This document shows positions 53,978 to 63,218 of a stretch of DNA of 64,000 nucleotides, one piece after another. The stretch's first letter is position 1, and each line of letters opens with the position of its first letter. The DNA is from Prorocentrum cordatum (Eukaryota; Sar; Dinophyceae; Prorocentrales; Prorocentraceae). The position numbers were made by a program, and so were the translations under genes. A model generated the notes under the pieces. It made no database searches. It was given only the letters and a program-made list of their open reading frames with translations, and was not told the DNA's origin. The DNA lies in the NCBI GenBank assembly GCA_963575745.1, contig CAUYUJ010016902.1, positions 187,558 through 251,557 of the forward strand, written 5' to 3'.

Positions 53978-54325
53978 TTGCCCCTTGCGGGGGGGGGGGG
54001 TTCGCCTGGCGCCGCCCCGGTGCGGAGCCGCGCGACCAGGCTGCTGTCGCTGGCGCGGCCCTGGCGGGGCTGCCGACGGGCGGCGGCGCAGAGGCAGGCC
54101 CGAGCTGGGTCGAATGGCGAAGCCTGGAGGGAGAGAGAAAGCTTGCCATGACCAAGGCTGCGCACGGAAACGTCGGCTTCGGTCTGGGTCACCCTCCATA
54201 CTCGCCCTCGTCAACTCGTGGATCGTCCTCGCCAGTCAGCGGCGGCCGGCACGGACCACGACTGAGATCGGTGAGCGAGAACCCGCGACATCTTGGCTTC
54301 TGGTCGTGGTCATGGTGTTTCTTCC
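53978..54325. other. Unrecognised GC-rich spacer
   Basis: Frames up to about 210 residues in both plus frames arise from high GC. No domain. Confidence 0.4.
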
Positions 54326-54329
54326 CTCG

Positions 54330-54490
54330 AAAGTCGGATCGGATCGGAGACGGATCGGATCGCCGGCGGATCGGTCCGAATCGAACGGAGATCGGATCGC
54401 CTCGCGCGGCTCAGGCTCGGCGAATCGAACCGAATCGGATCGGAATCAAAGCCCTTGCTGGCGAAGCGAATCGCGCCGCATCGGATCGAG
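54330..54490 (+). repeat. CGGATCGGAT/CGAATCGGAT short repeats
   Basis: ATCGGATCGGAG and CGAATCGAACCGAATCGGAT words of roughly 10-12 bp. Confidence 0.82.
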
Positions 54491-54605
54491 CGCGGCGCCT
54501 GCGAAAGCACGGGCCTCCTCGCGGCGCGGCACTGCCGCGGGTCGCCCAACCCCACGACGCTGCTAACTGACGTGAATATCCCGGCGTTTCTGCGAGGCGG
54601 GAACT

Positions 54606-54678
54606 CACGCCATCCACATCCACCGCCTGGGAAACCGAAGCCCTGGGGCCCCAGGGGGCGGTGGACGTGGATACATAT
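54606..54678 (+). repeat. Family C fold-back, copy 3
   Basis: Arms CATCCACATCCACCGCCTGG and GGGGGCGGTGGACGTGGAT. The loop has GCCCTGGGGCCCCAGGG. Confidence 0.8.
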
Positions 54679-54679
54679 T

Positions 54680-55085
54680 ATATACACATAGATGTGTATA
54701 TATATACATATATATATACACAGACACTTCGCTGTACTAGACTATAGTCTACTATACTGTACTACACGATAATACACCGTACTATGTGTTGCTATACGAT
54801 ACGGCACACTACTATACAAAACGATATGCAACTTTCGTTCACATACAAACTTATATACTTGTCCATACGCACATGCATGCATGCATGCATGCATGCATGC
54901 ATGCATGCATACATACATACACACATACCCACATCCATCCATCCATCCGTCCGTCCGTCCATCCATCCATCCATACATACACACACATGCATGCATGCAT
55001 ACATGCATGTTTCATATATATATATGTATATATATATATATGCACCTGCACATGTGCATATACCTCTCTCTATATATAGATATAT
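54680..55085 (+). repeat. TA, GCAT, CATC, CGTC and CATA microsatellites
   Basis: Notably ATGC repeated 54871-54910 and CATC/CGTC 54932-54975. Confidence 0.95.
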
Positions 55086-55090
55086 GTGTT

Positions 55091-55388
55091 GAGCACTGGC
55101 GAAGCGTGCTTACTTGCCTACAGGCCCACCCAATAATATTGTACTAACCGTGTGTGGTCTGCACGAAGTGTTATTAGAACAGTTCTGGCCGAGACTGTCT
55201 TATTTTAACACCTCGGGCTTATGTTCCAAGAACATTGCTTCTGTTATGAAAACATGTTGGGCTCTAAGAGCATTTCGTGGTAGGACTATAGGAATGCAGG
55301 GACGGCCGGTCCCTGCTCAAATGCATGGACCCCAGGGGGGGTGGGGGGGGCCGGACGTCGTGATCTTTGTTCACAGCGTGAAGCCCAA
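55091..55388. other. Unrecognised spacer
   Basis: No gene. Confidence 0.4.
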
Positions 55389-55389
55389 G

Positions 55390-55640
55390 AGATCTGCCCT
55401 CCCTTCCCCAGGACCCGTCTTGCTTTCCGACCCGGCTCGTTTGCGGCGTTCCCTGGGCCTGTGGCAAGGGCCCCCCCGTGGATAAACATCATTAAACATT
55501 TCCCGCCGTGGATCTATCTTTCGACGTCTGCCCTCCTTTCCCCAGGACCCGTTTTACTTCCCCAGTCGGCTTTTTCGTGACGTTCTCCCTGGGCCTGGTA
55601 AGGGCCCCCAGGGGATGAACAAATCATCAACAACACCCCG
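55390..55640 (+). repeat. 134-bp tandem pair
   Basis: CTGCCCTCCYTTCCCCAGGA at 55394 and 55528. CGTTCYCCCTGGGCCTG, AAGGGCCCCC and a GAWAAACA-TCATTAAACA tail are shared in order. Confidence 0.85.
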
Positions 55641-56095
55641 TCGTGGATTTCGCGGAGCCTAAAAGGTCTGACCCCCTTTTGGGTCAACCCGACCCCCCCC
55701 TCTGCGCGTGGCTGACCCACGGCGCCCGCACCCGAGGCCCCTCCGGCGAGAGGCCTCTCTTGCGTCTAGCCGACGCCGCCACGGCGGGGCACACGGCGAG
55801 GCGCCGGGCGGCGAGGATCGAGGGCGCTCCGGGAAGGACCCTCGGGTCTCGAGGCGCCTCTCGAGGACCGGGGGCCTTGGAGAGGTGGCGGCGCGCACCA
55901 AGAATCGGCGGTGGACAAACCTCCCTTTTAGTAAGCCTCCCCTTAGTGAGAACGGCCTAGGACCGAAGCCGACGGACCTGGACCCGCAAGAATGACGGCC
56001 GCGACGGCCGCTCTTGAACCGAAAACGGCCAAGTCCTTAGTCGACGTGTCAGGGTAGGAGGTCTATCCACCTCCGAAAGACTAGAAAAATAAACA
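55641..56095. other. Unrecognised GC-rich spacer
   Basis: No gene or repeat family. Confidence 0.4.
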
Positions 56096-56104
56096 AGATA
56101 AAAC

Positions 56105-56285
56105 ATTGACTTTTGGCGCTCCGCGCGGATTTCTTGGATCCGCGCCGCCTCCCTGGCGGGGCCTCCGGCGCCGCCCCTGGCGCGCTCCGCGCGCCGCGCG
56201 CCAGGGAGGGGGTCCAGGTCCAGCGCGAACAAAGGAAAACAGCCGCGGAGCTCCAAAAGTCTATGTTCATGGGCTTCTTCTTCGA
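56105..56285 (+). mobile_element. Family F fold-back element, copy 2
   Basis: GACTTTTGGCGCTCCGCGCG, then GATTTCTTGGATCC as in copy 1. The right arm is shorter (CCGCGGAGCTCCAAAAGTC) and is followed by TTCTTCTTCGAG. Confidence 0.8.
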
Positions 56286-56317
56286 GCCAAGAGGGCAAGG
56301 GGGGGGAGGGGGATAGC

Positions 56318-56390
56318 TCCTCAGAAGGAGGCTGCTTCTCAGAAGGCGCCGGCCCACAAGGCCCGCGCCTCCTGAGAAGCAGGGTCGGCT
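56318..56390 (+). repeat. CTTCTCAGAAGG fold-back
   Basis: GGCTGCTTCTCAGAAGGCGC and GCGCCTCCTGAGAAGCAGGG form an inverted repeat, related to 52786-52880. Confidence 0.75.
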
Positions 56391-56399
56391 ACGCGCAAG

Positions 56400-56570
56400 A
56401 GTTACCCTGGGTAAGAGTGCCCTTTGGTGCGCGGCTCTTTGGGGGCCGCGGGGGGACCAAACCTGGGCGCGCAAGCCGCTGCTCCTGCTTCGTTTTCAGC
56501 CATCTGGTGACCCGTCTGTGCCCGCACCAAAAATCACTCCTGCGGAAGGTCACTCTGACGTCTAGTCGAG
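56400..56570 (+). repeat. Dispersed repeat (TTTGGTGCGCGGCTCT), copy 2
   Basis: See 45425-45605. Confidence 0.82.
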
Positions 56571-56626
56571 GGTGCTCCGAAGAAGCCTTCCCTCCTCCCC
56601 ACCGGCACCCCTCCGCGCGTGGCCGG

Positions 56627-56720
56627 GCTTCTCCTGGCGTGCGTCCCGACCAGATCGGGGCGGATCCGGCGGTGGGGACGAGGGCCTCCCTAGGGAGGCC
56701 CAGGATGGGGGGCCGCGGGC
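56627..56720 (+). repeat. Family P element, interior fragment
   Basis: TTCTCCTGGCGTGCGTCCCG, CCAGATCGGGGCGGATCCGG and GACGAGGGCCTCCC. Confidence 0.62.
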
Positions 56721-56814
56721 GGATCTAACGGCGGGTGGCGCGACGAGGGCTCTCCAGAGGGCCCTCCCAACAGGGCGAAAACCGGGCAGGAGTTAGCGGT
56801 ACGGGTACAGTACA

Positions 56815-57005
56815 GGGGCCCGACCACCAAAAACCCTTGAAGAGAACTCCCACCCCGAGACCCCAGGACGTCCATGGATTGTTGGCGTGGGAACGTCACG
56901 GCTTCCGCGGCAGCACCGCCGAAACCACCCAGCTTGGCGTGGGGACGCCACGGCTTCCGCGGCAAGACCGTCGAAGCCCAAGAAACCCGGGGCACCCGGG
57001 AGGCA
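56815..57005 (+). repeat. Dispersed repeat (GGACGTCCATGGATT), copy 2, internally duplicated
   Basis: Matches 28050-28195. GGCGTGGGAACGTCACGGCT and GGCGTGGGGACGCCACGGCT (56884, 56936) show a tandem duplication of about 52 bases absent from copy 1. Confidence 0.78.
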
Positions 57006-57056
57006 AGCAGGGTGCTTCTTGGCTGGGGTCTCCGCTGTACCCTTCTCCCCCCTCGC

Positions 57057-57178
57057 CATCGCTCGGACGTCCATTCCTCGTGTATGTTTCGATGTTGTGC
57101 GTGGCTTTTTCGCCGAATGATCAAGGATGCTCCCCGATGGTCCACGCCCAAGGAAAAAATGCACACGCCCGAGCGATG
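57057..57178 (+). mobile_element. Family B palindromic element, copy 3 (122 bp)
   Basis: Ends CATCGCTCGGACGT and ACGCCCGAGCGATG. One change in the right end relative to the other copies. Confidence 0.86.
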
Positions 57179-57417
57179 CCACGCCCCCCGTGCGCGTGGT
57201 CGGTCGAGGGCCCAGGCTCGACGAGCGGCGCTCGAGGGCCTCTCCGTGGATCGGCGGCGCGAGAGAGCTCTTCCTCGAGGATCGCGGGGCTCTCTCCCAG
57301 GCCAGGGGCGGGGAAGCCCCGCATGGGGCGCATGGGCCCGCGTTTTTGGGGAGCGGCTCTGGGCCTGGCCGAAGGGGAGGATGTTTTCTGTGTGTCGAAC
57401 GGGGGCAAACAGAAGGT

Positions 57418-57565
57418 CTCCTTCTCCTCCTCCCTCCTCCTCCTCCTCCTCCTCCCTCCTTTTCCTTCTCCTCCTCCTCCTCCTCCTCCTCCTCCTCCTC
57501 CTCGTCCTCTTCCTCGTCCTCCTCCTCCTCCTCCTCCTCCTCCTCCTCCTCCTCTTGGGTTATGC
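57418..57565 (+). repeat. (CCT)n microsatellite
   Basis: About 40 imperfect CCT units with TCGTCC interruptions. Confidence 0.95.
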
Positions 57566-58124
57566 CTCTGCGCCGCCATGTCTTGTCACCTCCCATCCCT
57601 CCAGACCGCCCCCGCAGCACCTCACGGAACACCTCTGGAAGCCCATGAAGCTCTCCTCTCCCTGCCTCCTCCTCGACCTCCTCGACCTCATTCTTCCCAT
57701 GCTGCTCCTCTTCCTCCTCCTCCTCCTCCTCGTCCTTAACGTTATCCCTCCGTCTCACTCCCCCAACTTCTTATCCTGACACTCACTCCTCCTCCACCTC
57801 CCCCAGCTCCCTCCCCCTCCTTTTCCTCCGTTCTCGTGCGCCTTTGGAAACCTCTGGCCATCTACCGAAGCCTCTGAAACCGCTCTGGAACCCTTCCTCG
57901 TCCTCATCCTTCTACTCCTCCCGCTCCCTCCTCTTGTATAATCAGTTTGATATAATTCTCAGCCGCTTTGTTGTTCCTCCGCTTCCTCTTCCTCCTCCTC
58001 CTCCTCCCGCTGGACAACCCCGCTTGGGAGCTCTCATCTTCTTAATTCCTTCTCCTCTCCTCTACCACCTCTTCCTCAGCGTCCTCCTACGTCTCCGCAA
58101 CCGCTGCCACTGCCGCTGACGGCG
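57566..58124. other. Pyrimidine-rich spacer
   Basis: Scattered CCT runs (57705-57735, 57985-58005). No gene. Confidence 0.55.
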
Positions 58125-58550
58125 ATGCCGCCCTCGATGACGAAGACGACGATGCCCTCGACGACGACGACAACGACGACCTCGACGGCGACGATTGCGT
58201 TGCTCTGGCGGTCTCCAAGGCGCCCGGAGGCCCCTGGAAAGTCTCCGAGCGCCCCTCGAGGCAAACACGGGAGGCCCAGCAGGTCCGCCAAAACCTCAGC
58301 AAAGGGACACGTACCTCGGGCTCGTGGACTTCCGCGACGACGGACGGCGGAGACGACTACGACGACGGCGGAGACGACAGAGACCACGTCAACGGCCACG
58401 AAGACGACCAAGCCAGCGTCGAAGATCACGCCGTCGACGGCGGCGGCGACGACGTTGACGACGATGGCGACGACGACTGCGACGACGATTCCGACGACGA
58501 TCGACGACGACGACGGCGACGACACCGATTACGACGACGCCGCCGACGAC
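58125..58550 (+). repeat. Degenerate (GAC)n microsatellite, two blocks
   Basis: 58136-58190 and 58335-58550. The island between them is not repetitive. Confidence 0.9.
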
Positions 58551-58675
58551 GACGGACCCCCTCCTGCCTTCGGCCCGAACTCGCCATGGCCCATGTGGCC
58601 CCAGGCGAAGAGCCCTCCGTCCTTCCGTGCCGGCGCGGCCGCAGCAGTCCGTTGGGCGCCGTCAGTCGACATAGT

Positions 58676-58722
58676 CGACATGGTCGTCGTCGTCGTCGTC
58701 GCCGTCGTCATCGTCGTCGTCG

Positions 58723-58755
<33 letters not shown>

Positions 58756-58875
58756 TCGTCGGCGTCGTCGGCGGCGTCGTCGTCACGGTCTTCGTCGTCT
58801 TCGCCGTCGCCCACGCTGTCGCTGACGACGCCGTCTTGGAAGTTGACGGCGACGGCGTCGTCCGTCGTCGTCGGC
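58676..58875 (+). repeat. (CGT)n microsatellite
   Basis: Opposite strand sense to 58125-58550, giving an inverted GAC/GTC pair about 130 bases apart. Confidence 0.92.
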
Positions 58876-59004
58876 TGCGGCTACTCGGCGGCCCTCGGCA
58901 GCTGCCACCATTCGGCGGCCTTCGGCGGCGACGGCAAACCGGCGCGCCGCATTTACGCCACGGGAATCTATATACACAGACGCCCTTCGACGAACTTTGT
59001 GTGC

Positions 59005-59092
59005 ACATTCAGGGAGGGCGGCGGTGTATAAAGTCGCTGGCTCTCAGTTGTGATATTGATACACCGCCACCCTCCCCTGAGGCCCAGGAACA
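59005..59092 (+). repeat. Fold-back (GGGAGGGCGGCGGTGTATA)
   Basis: Arms TCAGGGAGGGCGGCGGTGTA and TACACCGCCACCCTCCCCTGA around a loop of about 40 bases. Confidence 0.75.
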
Positions 59093-59263
59093 ATCCATTA
59101 AAGGGTGCATGTCCAGGAGGCTTCGGGGGCCTCCCCGAGGAGGAGAGGCGCAGAAGAAGCAGCCGTGACATGCCGCCGTGGGGAGATCATCAGCGCGCTG
59201 ATGATGAGAAGAAACACCAAGTCTTCGGATAGAAACCAAGGAACAAAGCGCTGATCAGAGGAA

Positions 59264-59421
59264 AGGGTACCCATACCGCTACCCTTCGCCCGTTTCCACC
59301 TTTCTGTCGGCCTCCTCGGAAGCCCTGGTCGCCACCGCTGCATGGATTCGTGCCGAAATCCTGGTCAGAACGCACCCCGGGAAAGGTCCAGGGAGTAGCG
59401 GTATCGTTACCTTTTGGTTTC
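59264..59421 (-). repeat. Family P palindromic element, copy 2 (reverse)
   Basis: Ends GGTACCCATACCGCTACCC and GGGAGTAGCGGTATCGTTACC pair at about 17 of 20 positions. The interior has GAAATCCTGGTCAGAACGCA, complementing copy 1 wording in part. Confidence 0.8.
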
Positions 59422-60080
59422 CCCAGCGAACGCGCTTTCAACGGCGGCGTGCCTGCGATAACCACTGCGAAGGTCTTACGGCCGGTGCCGCCGACCCTGA
59501 AGCCGGGACCTCCCCGCGGGACCTGCGCTGGCGGCCCCCTTGTGGACCGACCGGGATCCCGGGGGGGCAGCATTCTGACCCGGGACCCCACCTTTAACCC
59601 AGGCAGGGAAAGGAACAAGGGGAGGGGATCCTCGTCGACTGAACTACGACGTTCCTTTGCCCTGTTTCCCAACTTCCTTGGGTCTGGCAGCGACGACGCC
59701 GACGCCGACGCCGACGACGACTCAAACGGAAAAGCGTCTCATACACGCCGAAGGGTCGGAGAATTACAGTCGAGGTTGATTCGAGAGGACACGCGAGAGG
59801 ACACAAGACCCTTCCGAGGGCATCGCCATAGGAATGTAGAAGGCATGGGGCGCCGAACACAGGACTCAAGGGTACCCTTGATTTGGCAGGGTCGACCTAC
59901 TATCAGCATCGACTGTACCTGTTCCCTACCTGACGACCAAGGAGAGAGAGCCTGGCCGCGCGAGGCTCCTGCTGCACGAAGACGGCGTGCTCCCACTGGA
60001 ACTGGGAGAGTTCCTGGCCCCGCTGGATGGCCGATGTCCATATCCTCTTTCCCTCTCCTGCTCGGCCAGTATCATCCTCA
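59422..60080. other. Unrecognised spacer
   Basis: Short GACGCC run at 59693-59720. The 303-residue frame across it has no domain. Confidence 0.42.
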
Positions 60081-60084
60081 TCCT

Positions 60085-60235
60085 ACGCCTACTCATCTCC
60101 CTCCTCCTCCTCCTCCTCTTCCTCCTCCCTTCCTTCCTCCCTCCTCCTCCTCCTGCTCCTTCTGCTCCTCCTCCTCCTGCTCCTCCTCCTCCTCCTCCTC
60201 CTTCCTCCTCCTCTCGCCGTCCTCATATCTCCTCG
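60085..60235 (+). repeat. (CCT)n microsatellite
   Basis: CCT/CTC units, with CCTGCTCCTTCTGCTCC in the middle. Confidence 0.94.
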
Positions 60236-60237
60236 CA

Positions 60238-60535
60238 TCTCTCCACTCAATTCTCGCCTGACATCTAGGATGGTTTAACTGACTGTCGTCGTCGTCGTCG
60301 TCGGTCCGTCGTCCTCCCTCCTCCCACTTCGGCTATCCTATAGGTTGACTGGGGTCGATTGGGCGTTCCCCCCTGCATGTCCCTCCCCTCTGTCGTTGGC
60401 GTTTGGGTCACAGCTCGGAGCTCTGGCCGAGTCAGTCCTGGCGGCGTTCGGGGTGATCGCAGCTGCGGGAGGGCGTTCCGAGTCGTGGTGTCGCCGAGAA
60501 CCAACGATACCGCGAAAACTTGAAATGGGGAGCAA
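60238..60535. other. Unrecognised spacer with a short CGT run
   Basis: GTCGTCGTCGTCGTCGG at 60285. No gene. Confidence 0.42.
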
Positions 60536-60537
60536 AG

Positions 60538-60660
60538 GGTATAATGGATACCGCTGCTCCCCGGACCCTTCGGGGACGCGTCCTGACCAGGACTTCGAGG
60601 CGAGGGCCTTCTCAGTGCCCAAAAAGGGGAGAAGCGGACAAGGTTGGATATGGGAACCTC
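60538..60660 (+). repeat. Family P palindromic element, copy 3
   Basis: GGTATAATGGATACCGCTGC, GACGCGTCCTGACCAGGACT, TTCGAGGCGAGGGCC, ending GGATATGGGAACC. Confidence 0.75.
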
Positions 60661-60661
60661 T

Positions 60662-60722
60662 TCCCTCCTCCTCCTCCTCCTCTTCCTCCTCCTCCTCCTC
60701 CTCTGCCTCTTCCTCCTCTGGT
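60662..60722 (+). repeat. (CCT)n microsatellite
   Basis: About 18 units, starting exactly at the family P right end. Confidence 0.93.
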
Positions 60723-60774
60723 GAGCCTCGAACCTCGAGGCGACGGATCCAGGGTCGCAACCCGGTCCGTGGGC

Positions 60775-60930
60775 CGCTCCCGGAGCGCATTCTGCCCAGT
60801 GCTTCCGGGGGCGGATGCAGCCGTGGCCACGAGGGCGGCGCAGGACGAGACCATCTCGATATCGCTCCCTACTGGGACGCACAGGGACATACTAGTGCTG
60901 CGTGTCCTCCTCGGAGGCGCGCGTCCGACC
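60775..60930 (+). repeat. Family P fragment followed by the GGGACGCACAG repeat fragment
   Basis: GGAGCGCATTCTGCCCAGTG and GTGGCCACGAGGGCGG (family P interior), then ACTGGGACGCACAGGGACAT and GGCGCGCGTCCGACCCGAAT (see 25062). Confidence 0.7.
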
Positions 60931-61034
60931 CGAATCTGCAGCAGGAGCATCTTGCGATATCCGCCAATCCGGTGTGTGAGTTTACAAAAGAGCCGAATGC
61001 GCTACACCCTACAGCCTGAGCTTCAGCGCTGCGG

Positions 61035-61095
61035 GGGGGGGGGGGGCGCGGGGGCTCTGCCGCGGAAGGGGAGTGGGGGGGGGGGGCCCCTGCTC
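61035..61095 (+). repeat. Poly-G runs
   Basis: G runs of 13 and 14 at 61032-61046 and 61076-61089. Confidence 0.9.
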
Positions 61096-61204
61096 CGCCT
61101 GTGCTCCACTCTCTGGGCGGGGCTGGGACACGTAAAAAGATACCAAATGCCCATCCGAAAGGCCGGGAAGCCCAGGATGACCGGCAGATAGATCCCAGAC
61201 GTCT

Positions 61205-61520
61205 GAAGATGCACCCAAGTATGGCCCGGGATGCCCTCAAAATGGCCCAAGAGCGCCCCAAAGACGGCCCCAGACGCCTGAAAGAGGTTCCCCAGGAAGG
61301 CCCGAGGAGACCCAAATCATGTTATTTCCTACATGTTCTTGAAGGGCTTGGGCGCTTCATTCTTTTCCGCCTTCCGACGGCCCAAGACGGCCCCAAGAGG
61401 GTCCCAAGACGGCGTAGGCCTCCAAGACGGCGAAGATGGCTCCATTGTGGCCCTGCAGCGTCCCCAGAGGGCTCCCCAGACGGCCCGGCGAGGCGCCCAA
61501 GACGCCCTGAGCCAGCCAAG
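61205..61520 (+). repeat. Degenerate CCCAAGACGGCC minisatellite, forward
   Basis: Same family as 5330-5970, with the island TTTCCGCCTTCCGACGGCCC at 61366. Confidence 0.82.
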
Positions 61521-61544
61521 AAGGCCTCTACGACGCCCCCAGGA

Positions 61545-61710
61545 GCCTACACTACAACATTTCTCGGCGCGAGGAGGAGGAGGAGGAGGAGGAGGCTCAA
61601 AGATCCCCTGCTGGCCAGAGGCCACCACGATGATATCGTTTCCCGAGCGCTGCGGCCACAACAGCGCCCGCCACGCAGCGCCTACGCTGCAACATTTCTC
61701 GGCGCGCGCG
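61545..61710 (+). repeat. Direct repeat of CTACACTACAACATTTCTCGG blocks
   Basis: ACAACATTTCTCGGCGCG at 61554 and GCAACATTTCTCGGCGCG at 61690. Between them, GATATCGTTTCCCGAGCGCT relates to the 25062 repeat. Confidence 0.75.
61572..61602 (+). repeat. (GGA)n microsatellite
   Basis: About nine units, flanked left and (at 61687) right by CTACAACAT/TGCAACATTTCTCGGCGCG. Confidence 0.9.
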
Positions 61711-61745
61711 CGCCGCCGCTTCTCCCCCCCCCCGCACGTATAGTC

Positions 61746-61910
61746 TTGAATGGGCCCCAGGACACACAAATAAATACACACAAATAAAAAGATGCCCCAT
61801 ATTTTCCCATATTTTCTGGGGTTGTGTCTTCCCCCCACTTCCCATATTTTCCCACATTTTCCTGGGGTGAACGATTAATTGTGTCTGTGTGTTTTTTCCC
61901 CTCCTGAATA
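61746..61910 (+). repeat. Family G dispersed AT-rich repeat, copy 3
   Basis: TGGGCCCCAGGACACACAAA, ATGCCCCATATTTTCCCATA, GTCTTCCCCCCACTTCCCAT and AACGATTAATTGTGTCTGTG. Confidence 0.9.
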
Positions 61911-61915
61911 GTGTT

Positions 61916-62090
61916 AGTATATCGGTGTGACGCCGACCCAGCGTTGTCCGACAGGCACAGGTCGGGGAGACGTAAGACTCGGGCTCGGGGGACTCGGGTT
62001 GGCCTGACGGGGCCATCATGAAAATGACGAGACCCAGTCCGAAATCTCACGTTCACCCCCGCTGCACACATCCCACGCAAACCGGACCGT
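61916..62090. other. Unrecognised spacer
   Basis: No gene. Confidence 0.4.
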
Positions 62091-62092
62091 CA

Positions 62093-62418
62093 AAACCCAG
62101 GACGCGCTCGTCAAACAACGCTGGCAAACCCGAGTTCCGCGTACTCGAGTCTTACGTTCCCCCGAAAATAAAGGCCTCCTAAATGGGGTCGGAGTAGGTG
62201 GGGTCGGAGGATCGCGCCGCATCGCCGATACATGGGCGATACATCGCCGATGCATCGGCGACATCGGCGATGCATCGGGAACGTCAGCATACAGAACATC
62301 GGGCTCCACATCGAGCCGCATCGCCGATGCATCGACAACACGGCGCGATCCTCCGACCCCGACTACTCGGACTCCCATTCTAGGAGGCCTAGAGAAACCC
62401 AGGACGTGCTCGCCAAGA
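62093..62418 (+). repeat. Large palindrome with ATCGCCGATGCAT core, flanked by direct repeats
   Basis: Arms GGCCTCCTAAATGGGGTCGG to GTCGGAGGATCGCGCCG (62173-62220) and CGGCGCGATCCTCCGACCCC to CTAGGAGGCC (62341-62390) pair over roughly 50 bases. The centre is made of CGCCGATGCATCGGCG-type palindromes. AACCCAGGACGCGCTCGTC (62095) and AACCCAGGACGTGCTCGCC (62396) flank it directly. Confidence 0.88.
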
Positions 62419-62855
62419 AGTGCGAACATCGGCAAACATGTAAAGGTGTTTCTACAGCGTGTTGCTATCCACCTTTGCTCATTCAGATAACTTCGGGAGG
62501 GCTTCGCAGAGCCCCGACACGACCCCACAACGCCCGAAGAAGGGCTCCCATGCGGACCTGTTGACGCCCCATCGAACCCAAAGACCCGCCCGAAAGCGCT
62601 TCTGGACAGGAGGCGTGCTCGAGCCTCACGCTTCCCTGGAAAGGAGGCAGGCCCCCGGCGGGGGGCATGGCTCCGGGGGCCCAGCGCCGCCCCCTGGGGA
62701 GAGGGGGGGCACAGGCGACGCACGCATAGCAGCACCACGTCGGTGTGACGCCGTTCTGATGTCGCCCTGCAAGAGGCAGAGGAGGCGGGCCCCCCCCCCG
62801 GCGGGCGCCCCGACGAGGGCCTCCCAGGAGGCCCAAAAAGGGGAGAACGGCCGCA
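62419..62855. other. Unrecognised GC-rich spacer
   Basis: A family P-like CGACGAGGGCCTCCCAGGAG is at 62810. No gene. Confidence 0.42.
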
Positions 62856-62865
62856 AGGGTAGATG

Positions 62866-62905
62866 AACCTCCTCCTCCTCCTCCTCCTCCTCCTCCTCCT
62901 CCTCC
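62866..62905 (+). repeat. (CCT)n microsatellite
   Basis: About 13 perfect units. Confidence 0.95.
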
Positions 62906-63109
62906 TGAAGAGGAGGGCCACAAGGAGGAGGGCCCCCTGCGGGCGCCCCGCCAGCGAGACGCCCGCGCGTTTCCCCGACATGATGCGCGCCTCCCCGTCT
63001 GCTCCTCCCCGAAGAAGGGAGGCCGGCCACCCGCGGGCGCCCACCCAGCGAGACGCTCACCTGCTCTATCTGGCGCAGGCCCTTTGGGGTTCGGGGGGAC
63101 GACGTAGAA

Positions 63110-63121
63110 AGAGTAGTAGTG

Positions 63122-63175
<54 letters not shown>

Positions 63176-63182
63176 CTAGTAC

Positions 63183-63218
<36 letters not shown>

